NCBI GenBank assembly: GCA_902771155.1
Contig: CACXVS010000031.1
Coordinates: 1 to 51,422 of the forward strand
Source of the DNA: an uncultured Prevotellaceae bacterium
Lineage (GTDB): Bacteria > Bacteroidota > Bacteroidia > Bacteroidales > Bacteroidaceae
Reading direction: 5' to 3'
DNA length: 51,422 nucleotides
Shown piece after piece: positions 43,434 through 50,936 of the stretch. The position numbers and the translations under genes were made by a program. The notes beneath the pieces were generated by a model. That model was not told the DNA's origin and searched no databases. It saw only the letters and a list, made by a program, of their open reading frames with translations. Within the stretch, counting starts at the first letter, position 1, and every line of letters starts with the position of its first letter.

Positions 43434-44948
43434 ATGCAGAAAAGTGTCATTGAATATTTGGTTCACACTGCTGCCAAGCATCCTCAGAAGACAGCAGTTC
43501 AGGATACAACAGGCAGCATCACTTTTACGGAACTTCTCCAGTCGGCTTTTGTGATAGCCGATGCCATCAGGGCTAAGGGTCTGTGGCGTTCGCCCATCGG
43601 GGTGTATATCCCCAAGGGATGCACCATGGTACAGGCGTTTGCCGGCATCAACATGAGCGGTAACTTCTATGTGCCCCTCGACACAAAGTCGCCCGATACG
43701 AGAATCAGTTCCATTCTGAACGTACTGGAGTCGGAAGCCGTCATCACAGACAAGGCCCACGAACAGCAGGTGAAAGGGATGTTTGGCAAAGCGGTCTTTG
43801 TGATGGAGGACGTGCTGGAGCATCAGCCCCGGGCAGGTGCCAATGCCGAGGACTACCTGGCCGACCAGATCGACACCGACCCCGTTTACTCCATCTTCAC
43901 CTCGGGTTCCACGGGTACACCGAAGGGGGTGGTCATTGCCCATAGAGGTGTGATTGACTATATCGACTGGGCCGTCAGCACGTTCGGCGTCACCAGTGAG
44001 GCTGTCATCGGAAACCAGGCACCCTTCTACTTCGACAACTCCACGCTCGACATCTACCTGATGTATGCCACCGGCGCCACCCTCGACATTATTCCCGATA
44101 TGCACTTCTCGTTCCCGGCCAAACTGGTCGATTACATGAACGAGCGACAGATCACGTTTGTGTTCTGGGTACCCTTTGCACTCATCAACGTGGCCAATTT
44201 CGACATCCTGAAAGACAAGAAACCACAGTATCTGAAAGATGTGCTTTTTGCAGGAGAGGTGATGCCCAACAAGCATCTGAACTACTGGCGCAAGCACCTG
44301 CCCCACTGCCGTTATGCCAATCTCTACGGCCCGACGGAGATTACCGTTGATTGCACCTTCTATGAGGTTGACAGGGAATTTGCCGACGACGAGCCGTTGC
44401 CCATCGGCATTGAATGCCGCAACAGCGACGTCCTGATTCTGGTAGATCAGCAGCGCGAGGCCGCCGTTGGGGAAGAGGGTGAGTTGTGCGTCAGAGGCTC
44501 TTCACTGGCCTTAGGCTATTACAATGACCCGGAAAAGACACAGAAAGCCTTTATCCAGAACCCGCTGAACAAGCACTACCCGGAGACCATCTACTGTACA
44601 GGCGACATCGTCTATAAGAACGAGCGCGGCGAGATTATGTACGTGGGCCGTAAGGACTCACAGATCAAGCACAACGGCTATCGCATCGAACTGGGCGAGA
44701 TTGAGAATGCTGTGCTGGCCAGTAAGATGGTGGACAACTGCTGCGCTGTCTATGATTTCAACAACAAGAAGATCGTGCTCTATTATCAGGCGCCTGAGGA
44801 ACTGAACCTGAGTGCCTTCCGTAAAGCCGTCTCCGACAAGATTCCCCGCTATATGATACCCTCAGCCTACTACCGCGAGGAGGCACTCAAGCAGAACAGC
44901 AGCGGCAAGATCGACCGTTCGTACTACAAAAAACAGATTAATGGATAA
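43434..44948 (+). CDS. AMP-forming adenylation enzyme, amino-acid (DltA/NRPS A-domain) type
   Basis: The 504-residue enzyme activates an acid with ATP and passes it to a carrier-protein thiol. The motifs are complete: P-loop FTSGSTGTPKGVVIAHRG, A4 'APFYFDNSTLD' with the Asp that holds the alpha-amine of amino acids, YGPTEITVDCTFY, YCTGDIVYKNERGEIMYVGR and the catalytic Lys in NSSGKIDRS. The overall pattern is closest to D-alanine:carrier ligase DltA. No Dlt partner is present (no DltB-type MBOAT); instead two carrier proteins, a KAS III and a reductase follow. ATG 43434 is used because an upstream TTG lies inside the -7 box. The next gene overlaps its end by 8 bp. Confidence 0.9.
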   Translation: MQKSVIEYLVHTAAKHPQKTAVQDTTGSITFTELLQSAFVIADAIRAKGLWRSPIGVYIPKGCTMVQAFAGINMSGNFYVPLDTKSPDTRISSILNVLESEAVITDKAHEQQVKGMFGKAVFVMEDVLEHQPRAGANAEDYLADQIDTDPVYSIFTSGSTGTPKGVVIAHRGVIDYIDWAVSTFGVTSEAVIGNQAPFYFDNSTLDIYLMYATGATLDIIPDMHFSFPAKLVDYMNERQITFVFWVPFALINVANFDILKDKKPQYLKDVLFAGEVMPNKHLNYWRKHLPHCRYANLYGPTEITVDCTFYEVDREFADDEPLPIGIECRNSDVLILVDQQREAAVGEEGELCVRGSSLALGYYNDPEKTQKAFIQNPLNKHYPETIYCTGDIVYKNERGEIMYVGRKDSQIKHNGYRIELGEIENAVLASKMVDNCCAVYDFNNKKIVLYYQAPEELNLSAFRKAVSDKIPRYMIPSAYYREEALKQNSSGKIDRSYYKKQING

Positions 44949-45747
44949 GGTCATCACGTCATTCGAGCAGTTGAACGGCTTGTTCGCCAAGGTCAGGGAG
45001 ACGGGGGAGAGACCTCTCACCAACTTCTTCTGGGACGAGAACAAGCACCCCTTCTGGCTGGAAGCCGGCACACTGCGCTATCAGACGACGCCTGGCTGTG
45101 TGCTGCTCACCAACGACAATGGCGAATTCCTGAACCTCTTCTATTTCGCATCAGGTGCCGACACCCTGAAAGAGGCGTTAAGTGCGACGGCTTTACAGAA
45201 GCAGACCTCGTTGGATATCGTCAGCAAGGCAGAGGCGCCCGTAGAGATGGCAGTGTTTCAGGAGCAAGGCTTCGAAAGCTATAAGCGGCTGTATCGGATG
45301 AGTCATATCGGACAGCTGCCCTTCGACCCCAGTCTGGCCAACGAGACGCCGAAGGCCGACGACAGGGAACTCGAGATCGTGAGGAACATGCTCTACACGA
45401 ACTTCGACCCCCTGAGTGAACAGATTCCAACCCTCTACGAGATCAACCAGATCAACCAGAAGGGCGGGGTGATCGTCTATAAGGAGGGTCAGGAGGTATG
45501 CGGATTCAGCATCTTCGAGGACAAGGGTCTGACCTGGTACTGGAGATACTGGTTCGTCTCAGAGCAGCACAGGAACAAGGGCATCGGCTCCAAGCTCTAC
45601 AACGGTTCCGTGAAGACCTCCCTGCAGTCGAAACGACAGATCCTGTGGGTGATCGACGATAATGAAAATGCAATCAAAAGACATACTCACTTCGGATTCC
45701 GGCAAGAGAATCTGTTTGACTATGTGCTTCTAAATAATAAATTGTGA
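44941..45747 (+). CDS. GNAT-family N-acyltransferase
   Basis: The 268-residue protein has an N-terminal half of unknown type (FEQLNGLFAKVRETGERPLT NFFWD) and a C-terminal GNAT domain (about 135-268) with the acyl-CoA pyrophosphate loop in VSEQHRNKGIGSKLYNG and the family end WVIDDNENAIKRHTHFGF. It transfers an acyl group to an amine. Translational overlap with the adenylation gene (8 bp) and 1 bp to the carrier protein gene suggest that its substrate is the amino acid activated by gene 1, perhaps while bound to the carrier. Confidence 0.82.
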   Translation: MDKVITSFEQLNGLFAKVRETGERPLTNFFWDENKHPFWLEAGTLRYQTTPGCVLLTNDNGEFLNLFYFASGADTLKEALSATALQKQTSLDIVSKAEAPVEMAVFQEQGFESYKRLYRMSHIGQLPFDPSLANETPKADDRELEIVRNMLYTNFDPLSEQIPTLYEINQINQKGGVIVYKEGQEVCGFSIFEDKGLTWYWRYWFVSEQHRNKGIGSKLYNGSVKTSLQSKRQILWVIDDNENAIKRHTHFGFRQENLFDYVLLNNKL

Positions 45748-45748
45748 T

Positions 45749-45979
45749 ATGAAAGAAAAGATTATTGAAATCCTGACTGAGCTCAGACCGGAGTTCGACT
45801 TTACTGAGGAGGTAGATTTCATCGAGGAAGGTATGCTCGACTCGTTTGATATCGTCTCACTGGTTGACGAGCTGGAGTCACATTTCGGCATTAAGATCCA
45901 AGGTATCGATGTCATCCCTGAGAATTTCTCTACACTCGATAAGATTGAGACCCTACTGAAGAAAAGCGGAGCAGCATGA
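45749..45979 (+). CDS. Acyl carrier protein, first copy
   Basis: The 76-residue acidic helical protein has the phosphopantetheine site Ser32 in EEGMLDSFDIVSLVDELE, and helix III/IV text GIDVIPENFSTLDKIETLLK. The DSFD form (rather than DSLD) and the position next to a DltA-like enzyme resemble DltC-type carriers. The start of the next gene overlaps its stop by 4 bp. Confidence 0.92.
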   Translation: MKEKIIEILTELRPEFDFTEEVDFIEEGMLDSFDIVSLVDELESHFGIKIQGIDVIPENFSTLDKIETLLKKSGAA

Positions 45980-47040
45980 ACCTGAAGTTTAAGAACAAGC
46001 GGATCGCAGGCATCCTGACCATCCTCCCCAAGCGTGTCGTCACCTTCGAGGAGGAGATGGGAAACTATAATTTCCCTGAGAAGAAATCCCTTCGTCTGAA
46101 AAAGATCATGGGCTATAACACCCACCGCGTAGCAGCCGAAGGACAGTGCTCGTCTGACTTCTGCATCCACGGATTGCAGTACCTCTTCGACAACGGTCTG
46201 CTCCAGAAGGACGAGATCGACGCCCTGCTCTTCGTGTCGCAGTCGCCCGACTACTTCATGCCTCCCACCAGCAACCTCATCCAAGGTCATTTCGGTCTGA
46301 AGCACGACACAATCTGTATGGACATCAACCAAGGATGTGCCGGCTTCGAACTCGGACTGATGCAGGCTTTCATGCTGCTCGAACAAGAGCATGTCAACAA
46401 GGTGGTGCTGATGAATGCCGACGTGCTCAGTCCGAAGGTGTCGATCCACGACCGCAACAGCAAACCCCTCATCGGCGATGCTGCTGCCATCACCATCGTG
46501 GAGAAGACCGACGACCAAGAGGAAATCCACATGGCCGTGAAGATGGACGGCACCGGTGCCAAGGCCCTGATCATCCCCGCAGGCGGTTTCCGCATGCCCT
46601 GCAGTGAAGAGACGGCCATCGAGCACGAAGACGAGGCCGGCAACTTCCGCTCGCTCAACAATCTGGTGATGCAGGGCGACGACGTGTTCAACTTCGTTCA
46701 GCGCGAGGTGCCCCCCATGATCCACGAACTGTTGGAACGCGCTGGTATGACGGCTGACGATATCGACTGGTATATGTTCCACCAGCCCAACAAGTTCATG
46801 CTCAACAAACTGGCCGACGCCATCGGAGTGCCCTACGAGAAGATGCCCAGCAACATCGTCGAGAACTTCGGCAATGCCAGTGGCGTCACCGTTCCCACCT
46901 GTATCTCGTACAACCTGGGAGAGAAACTCGAACAACAGTCCTATCAGATGTGTCTGGCAGGCTTCGGTGTCGGACTCACCTGGGCCTCGATCATCATGAA
47001 GGTGGGCAATCTGACGTTTAATAGAATTATTGAATATTGA
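45976..47040 (+). CDS. 3-ketoacyl-ACP synthase III family enzyme
   Basis: The 354-residue thiolase-fold protein has the KAS III triad: Cys121 (DINQGCAGFELG), His269 (WYMFHQPNKFML) and Asn300 (ENFGNASGVTVPTC). KAS III proteins join an acyl-CoA primer to malonyl-ACP, or, in some natural-product and O-antigen loci, act as acyltransferases. It is 4 bp into the first ACP gene. It is not the housekeeping fabH by context, since it sits in a glycan-type operon with two dedicated carriers. Confidence 0.92.
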   Translation: MNLKFKNKRIAGILTILPKRVVTFEEEMGNYNFPEKKSLRLKKIMGYNTHRVAAEGQCSSDFCIHGLQYLFDNGLLQKDEIDALLFVSQSPDYFMPPTSNLIQGHFGLKHDTICMDINQGCAGFELGLMQAFMLLEQEHVNKVVLMNADVLSPKVSIHDRNSKPLIGDAAAITIVEKTDDQEEIHMAVKMDGTGAKALIIPAGGFRMPCSEETAIEHEDEAGNFRSLNNLVMQGDDVFNFVQREVPPMIHELLERAGMTADDIDWYMFHQPNKFMLNKLADAIGVPYEKMPSNIVENFGNASGVTVPTCISYNLGEKLEQQSYQMCLAGFGVGLTWASIIMKVGNLTFNRIIEY

Positions 47041-47093
47041 AGAATTGAAGAATTGAAAAATTGAAGAATTGAAAGATTGAAGAATTGAAGAAT
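47041..47093 (+). repeat. Period-8 tract (TTGAAGAA)n before the second ACP
   Basis: About seven units of the form TTGAAGAA, TTGAAAAA, TTGAAAGA fill the whole gap between the KAS III stop and the ATG at 47094. A TTG in the tract keeps an open frame but is not the likely start. Confidence 0.88.
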
Positions 47094-47303
47094 ATGGAAG
47101 AATTAAAAAGCAAACTGGCTGAGGTCCTGGAGGAAGAGACCGTCAACGATACCGACGTGCTCGAGGATTTCGAGTACTGGGACTCCCTGGCCATCCTCGG
47201 CATCATCTCGATGGTGTCGGAGAACTACAAGAAGACCTTCAAGGCCGCTGATATCAGGGCTTGCAAAACCGTTGGTGATCTCTGCAAACTGATTCTGGGC
47301 TGA
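47094..47303 (+). CDS. Acyl carrier protein, second copy
   Basis: The 69-residue protein has the phosphopantetheine Ser31 in EYWDSLAILGIISMV and helix text VSENYKKTFKAADIRACKTV GDLCKLIL. It differs strongly from the first carrier, so the two probably serve different steps. The stop overlaps the SDR start by one base (TGATG). Confidence 0.88.
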   Translation: MEELKSKLAEVLEEETVNDTDVLEDFEYWDSLAILGIISMVSENYKKTFKAADIRACKTVGDLCKLILG

Positions 47304-48034
47304 TGGATACCTATACACTTATCACAGGCGCCACCTCTGGCATCGGACTCGATCTGGCCGTCCGCCTTTCAGGCGAGCGCAACCTGATCCTCGTCGGACG
47401 GAATGAAGCCCGACTCGATGAACTCATCAATCAGACGGGCGGGTCAAACAAGGTCTTGAAACTCGTCATCGACCTCGATGCCGACAGGCGTCAGGCGGCC
47501 TCTCGTCTTACAGAGCTCATCCAGAGCGAGGGCCTGCAGATAGAAGCCCTGGTGCACTGTGCCGGAACCAGTAAGGTGATGCCCCTCCGTCAGGCCGATA
47601 CCGACAGCATCGACACCATCTTCAACGTCAACATCCTCTCCGCCATGGAGCTGATACGCCCCCTGCTGAAAAAAGAGAACAAGGGATCGCTGAAGAACAT
47701 CGTGCTCATCTCCTCGCTGGCCTCCATCCGGGGCGAGAAGGGTAATGCCGTCTATGCCGCGTCGAAAGGGGCCCTGAACGCCCTCACCATCTCGCTGGCC
47801 AAGGAACTGGCACCAAAGGTACGCGTCAACAGCATCTCACCCGGTACGGTGGAGACACCCATGACACAGGACTTCCTGAAGACAGAGTCGGGAGTGGCCC
47901 ACCTGCAGACCTATCCCCTGGGTGTTGGCCACCCCGAGGATATTACGAACCTGGCGTGTTTCCTGCTGTCCGACGAAGCCCGTTGGATTACCGGCCAGAA
48001 CATCGTCATCGACGGTGGACGCTCAACTTATTAA
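47303..48034 (+). CDS. Short-chain dehydrogenase/reductase, FabG-like
   Basis: The 243-residue SDR has the cofactor loop GATSGIG (residues 9-15), HCAGTS, the catalytic Ser-Tyr-Lys (LISSLAS, Tyr151, Lys155 in AVYAASKGAL) and the SPGTVETPMTQDF and ITGQNIVIDGG segments. It should reduce a 3-ketoacyl carrier thioester to a 3-hydroxy form using NAD(P)H, the step after KAS III. The ATG overlaps the ACP stop. Confidence 0.92.
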   Translation: MDTYTLITGATSGIGLDLAVRLSGERNLILVGRNEARLDELINQTGGSNKVLKLVIDLDADRRQAASRLTELIQSEGLQIEALVHCAGTSKVMPLRQADTDSIDTIFNVNILSAMELIRPLLKKENKGSLKNIVLISSLASIRGEKGNAVYAASKGALNALTISLAKELAPKVRVNSISPGTVETPMTQDFLKTESGVAHLQTYPLGVGHPEDITNLACFLLSDEARWITGQNIVIDGGRSTY

Positions 48035-48044
48035 TCGCTCAAGC

Positions 48045-48824
48045 ATGTCAGAATACGTCAGCTATCAGATGATTCCCTCGGTGATAGGGATTGAGAAAGG
48101 CGATGTCGTCCTCCTCACGTCCGACATTACCGACCTGTTCCTGCAATGCCAGGAACACGGTGAGCACTTCGACCCGAACGTGCTGCTGGACAAGTTCCAG
48201 GAGGCTGTCGGGACAGAGGGCACGCTCCTGATCCCGACCTACAACTGGGGATTCTGTCAGGGTAAGACCTTCGACTACAGGAAGACCCCCAGCAAGACGG
48301 GAGCCATCGGCAATGCCGCCCTTCGGAGGAAGGACTTCGTGCGCACCAAGCATCCCATCTACTCTTTTGCTGTATGGGGGAAGGATACCGACTATCTCTG
48401 TGCCCTGGAGAATGTGGAGTCGTTTGGAGCCGACTCGCCCTTCGCCTATCTAGAGAAGGTCAACGCCAAGAATGTGTTCATCGGCAGCGCATCCATGCGC
48501 AACAGCTTCACCTATATCCACTATATAGAACAAAAGACGGGCGCCTCCTACCGTTTCTCCAAGACCTTCAGAAGTCACTATGTCGATCAGGACGGTCAGG
48601 AGTCGGAAAAGGCTTACTCCATGTATGTCAGGGATCTTGACCTCGACGTGGTCTGCACGCCCGATCCGTTTGTCGATGAGCTCTATGCCAACCAGGCCAT
48701 CCGCAGCGGACAGATCGGCAGCGTTCCCTATGAAGTCATCCGCTTTGGCGAGGTCACCCCATTCATCATCAAGGATATCCTGCACAACCGCAGTCGGAAA
48801 CTGTGCAGGTATAAAGGACAATAA
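48045..48824 (+). CDS. AAC(3)-family N-acyltransferase (aminoglycoside acetyltransferase fold)
   Basis: The 259-residue protein matches the antibiotic_NAT family: GDVVLLTSDITDLFL, TLLIPTYNWGFCQGKTFDYR, TGAIGNAALRRKDFVRTKHP, YSFAVWGKD, and TYIHYIEQKTGASYRF with the catalytic His. In resistance genes this fold acetylates aminoglycosides; many homologues sit in polysaccharide loci and acylate amino sugars. Here, 10 bp after the reductase and 9 bp before a capsule-type gene, the second role is far more likely. ATG 48045 follows the SDR stop. Confidence 0.88.
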   Translation: MSEYVSYQMIPSVIGIEKGDVVLLTSDITDLFLQCQEHGEHFDPNVLLDKFQEAVGTEGTLLIPTYNWGFCQGKTFDYRKTPSKTGAIGNAALRRKDFVRTKHPIYSFAVWGKDTDYLCALENVESFGADSPFAYLEKVNAKNVFIGSASMRNSFTYIHYIEQKTGASYRFSKTFRSHYVDQDGQESEKAYSMYVRDLDLDVVCTPDPFVDELYANQAIRSGQIGSVPYEVIRFGEVTPFIIKDILHNRSRKLCRYKGQ

Positions 48825-48833
48825 CGGCTAATC

Positions 48834-50333
48834 ATGAGTAAAAGACTATATTATAGTTCCAGTGCCCTTGCCGCCCCACATATCGGCGTCATTATCGACG
48901 ATATTCTTGACGGTAGGCAGAAAGGCGACGATATCTACTGGGCATACTGCCATTGTGGACTCTCAACCTGTTTTATGAATCTCGACGGCTACCCCTGCAT
49001 CTGTCAGTTCTGTCATCGCATGTACCGCGAGTACCGGCGGGCCTACGGGGCCGGTGTCCACATGATTCCCATCAAGAGCGAGGATGTAAAGCACCGTGAA
49101 CAGCAGTTCGACTTCCGCGAGGCCGACGAACTCGAAGATTTCACCTATCGCGACGTCAAGGTGGGCAGGTCGGTCCTCTCCCTATATTATACGACGACGC
49201 GCGACCTCGACCTGGCCCGTTTCCACGAGTTCCACACGTATGCCATTCCACTGGTCAACGAACTCTGCAACCTGGTGGATAAAGCCTACGAACTGATAGA
49301 CCAGATCAAGCCCGACGTGGTCATCGTTCATAACGGACGCCTCTATGAGAACCGCCTCTTCTTCGACATCGCCCAAAAGTTGGGCGTCAAGTTCAAGGCT
49401 GTCGAGACCGTAGGCGGTCATGGTGAGCCCTATGCGAAGATGAGCTATCCCGACGCCCTGCCACATAATATCGAGAAGTGGAACCAGCTGGCCATCACCA
49501 CCTGGGAGAAGAGCGACGAACCCGAGGAAGAGAAGATCCGCATCGGCTCATCGTTCTTCGAGCGCCGTCGCAAAGGCGAGGTGGTGGTCGATGTCAAGGC
49601 CTACGTCACCGAACAGAAGAAAGGTCTGTTGCCCGAGGGTTTCGACCCCAGCCAGCGTAATATCGTGCTCTTCACCTCGTCACAAGACGAGCTGGTGGCT
49701 CTCGGCGACGACTGGAGCGTCAACCGCGTGTTCCCCAGCCAGTGCGAGGCCATCGGCTATATCCTCAACCACTCCGCGGGCGACGTACATTATTATATAA
49801 GGATACACCCCAACCTGAAGGGCATCAACCACCGCGACCATCTGGGTCTCTATCAGTATGACGCTCTTCCCAACGTCACCGTCATCCCGCCCGAGAGCAA
49901 GGTGAGCAGCTACGACCTGATGGATGCCTGTGAGAAGGTGGTCACGTTCGGTTCCACCACGGGCCTCGAAGCCTGCTACTGGGGCAAGCCCTCACTCCTA
50001 ATAGGCCATTGTGGGTTTGAGCGCTGCGGTGCACTTTATCATATCCAGAAGTTAGAGGATGTCATGCCCTCCGTCGAGGGCAACCTTCCCCCCAAGCCCC
50101 GCATGGCCGCCATCAGGTTTGCCTATTTCCTGCTCGACCGGAAATACAAGGTCGATCAGACGCATATCGACATCGACGTGCAGATCAAGCGCCACCTCAA
50201 GTGGGACTTCACCTACGCCTCCTACTTCAAACTGCATGGCTCCACGCTCCTCTATCAGCTGGCCTTCTTCTGGCACTGCATCTTCCGCCGCCACTTCGCC
50301 ACCCCCAAGTTCCAGTTCCCCTGGAAGCTATAA
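48834..50333 (+). CDS. Capsule-polysaccharide-type glycosyltransferase-like protein with N-terminal Cys cluster
   Basis: The 499-residue protein has no membrane segment and resembles capsule synthesis proteins of GT-B layout: the second half shows VLFTSSQDELVALGDDW, YYIRIHPNLKGINHRDHLGL and VVTFGSTTGLEACYWGKPSLL, the donor-site pattern of KpsC/KpsS and related Kdo-type enzymes. The N-terminal part contains CHCGLSTC and CICQFC within residues 39-63, five to six cysteines that could hold a metal. It would add or elongate the sugar modified by the upstream genes. It is last in the operon; no terminator is obvious directly after it. Confidence 0.78.
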   Translation: MSKRLYYSSSALAAPHIGVIIDDILDGRQKGDDIYWAYCHCGLSTCFMNLDGYPCICQFCHRMYREYRRAYGAGVHMIPIKSEDVKHREQQFDFREADELEDFTYRDVKVGRSVLSLYYTTTRDLDLARFHEFHTYAIPLVNELCNLVDKAYELIDQIKPDVVIVHNGRLYENRLFFDIAQKLGVKFKAVETVGGHGEPYAKMSYPDALPHNIEKWNQLAITTWEKSDEPEEEKIRIGSSFFERRRKGEVVVDVKAYVTEQKKGLLPEGFDPSQRNIVLFTSSQDELVALGDDWSVNRVFPSQCEAIGYILNHSAGDVHYYIRIHPNLKGINHRDHLGLYQYDALPNVTVIPPESKVSSYDLMDACEKVVTFGSTTGLEACYWGKPSLLIGHCGFERCGALYHIQKLEDVMPSVEGNLPPKPRMAAIRFAYFLLDRKYKVDQTHIDIDVQIKRHLKWDFTYASYFKLHGSTLLYQLAFFWHCIFRRHFATPKFQFPWKL

Positions 50334-50388
50334 ATGTACTGGCCTTTGCGGAGGCGTAAAAAAAGGAATATAATGACTAACATTGTCT

Positions 50389-50773
50389 TTATCTCACAAC
50401 GACTTTCTTGCTATTCTGGATATATATACCCATCTTGGGCTGATCCACGCGGACACCATTGAGGTTATAATAGGGGGCATCAGAGGTTTGGGCATCAATG
50501 CTGCCAATGCTTGTATCTGTTAAAGCCTTGATTTTACCAAACTCACTCCAAAGGAGTCAGTACCACGCGGTTATTACCCAAGTGATCCTTGAGGTAATAG
50601 AAGTAATTGGGCGTCGTACCGCTGAAGGTGACATACCCTCCATCTACCAGTACCTGTTTCAACACTCCGTTCTCATATATCATATTTCCGCAATAGTCTG
50701 TCGGCAAATTTAGGAAATTATATTGAATTGACGAAATATATTTGTTAGAATCGTTCTTCAGGTTGCCATTTTT
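50389..50773 (-). pseudogene. Decayed RHS-repeat protein fragment joined to a type IX-like tail
   Basis: On the minus strand bases 50773-50546 encode KNGNLKNDSNKYISSIQYNF ... DYCGNMIYENGVLKQVLVDG ... YYLKDHLGNNRVVLTPLE and then a stop. YYLKDHLGN is the hallmark of the RHS-associated core. In another frame, 50556-50389 encodes ALTDTSIGSIDAQTSDAPYY, NLNGVRVDQPKMGIYIQNSK and KVVVR, the Prevotella secreted tail, followed by a stop. No start codon or N-terminus is present. A 20-base motif after the stop resembles repeats A-C. The rest of 50334-50936 holds the operator and promoter of the next gene. Confidence 0.82.
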
Positions 50774-50808
50774 AACAAAAATGTATTTTGCTGCCCTAAA
50801 AATCGGAT

Positions 50809-50828
50809 TTATGCAATCGATTGCATAA
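50809..50828. promoter_or_regulatory. LacI-type operator, copy 3
   Basis: TTATGCAATCGATTGCATAA, identical to the copy at 9278. Its centre is 62.5 bp before the -7 box at 50881. Confidence 0.85.
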
Positions 50829-50856
50829 TGTTATTGTGCAGATTCTGAGCGATTTA

Positions 50857-50888
50857 TTTGGAGGACTTATAAAATAGCATTACTTTTG
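50857..50888 (+). promoter_or_regulatory. Promoter of the gene at 50937
   Basis: TTTG (50857-50860), 20 nt, TACTTTTG (50881-50888). Unlike the other two operator-linked promoters it has a good -33 box. Confidence 0.85.
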
Positions 50889-50936
50889 CACCCCCGTTGA
50901 AAAAGCGGGCTAAGTTAATCAACAAACAAGCAAGAA

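Noticed and set aside
43380..44306. 308-codon minus-strand open frame
   Set aside because: It is antisense to the adenylation enzyme, whose motifs are complete; it shows no family pattern or promoter.
45730..46935. 401-codon minus-strand open frame
   Set aside because: Antisense to the ACP and KAS III genes with intact active sites; Val/His/Asp-rich shadow text.
48045..48824. Aminoglycoside resistance gene
   Set aside because: The fold matches AAC(3), but the operon context is glycan acylation; no sign of a resistance cassette or mobile element.
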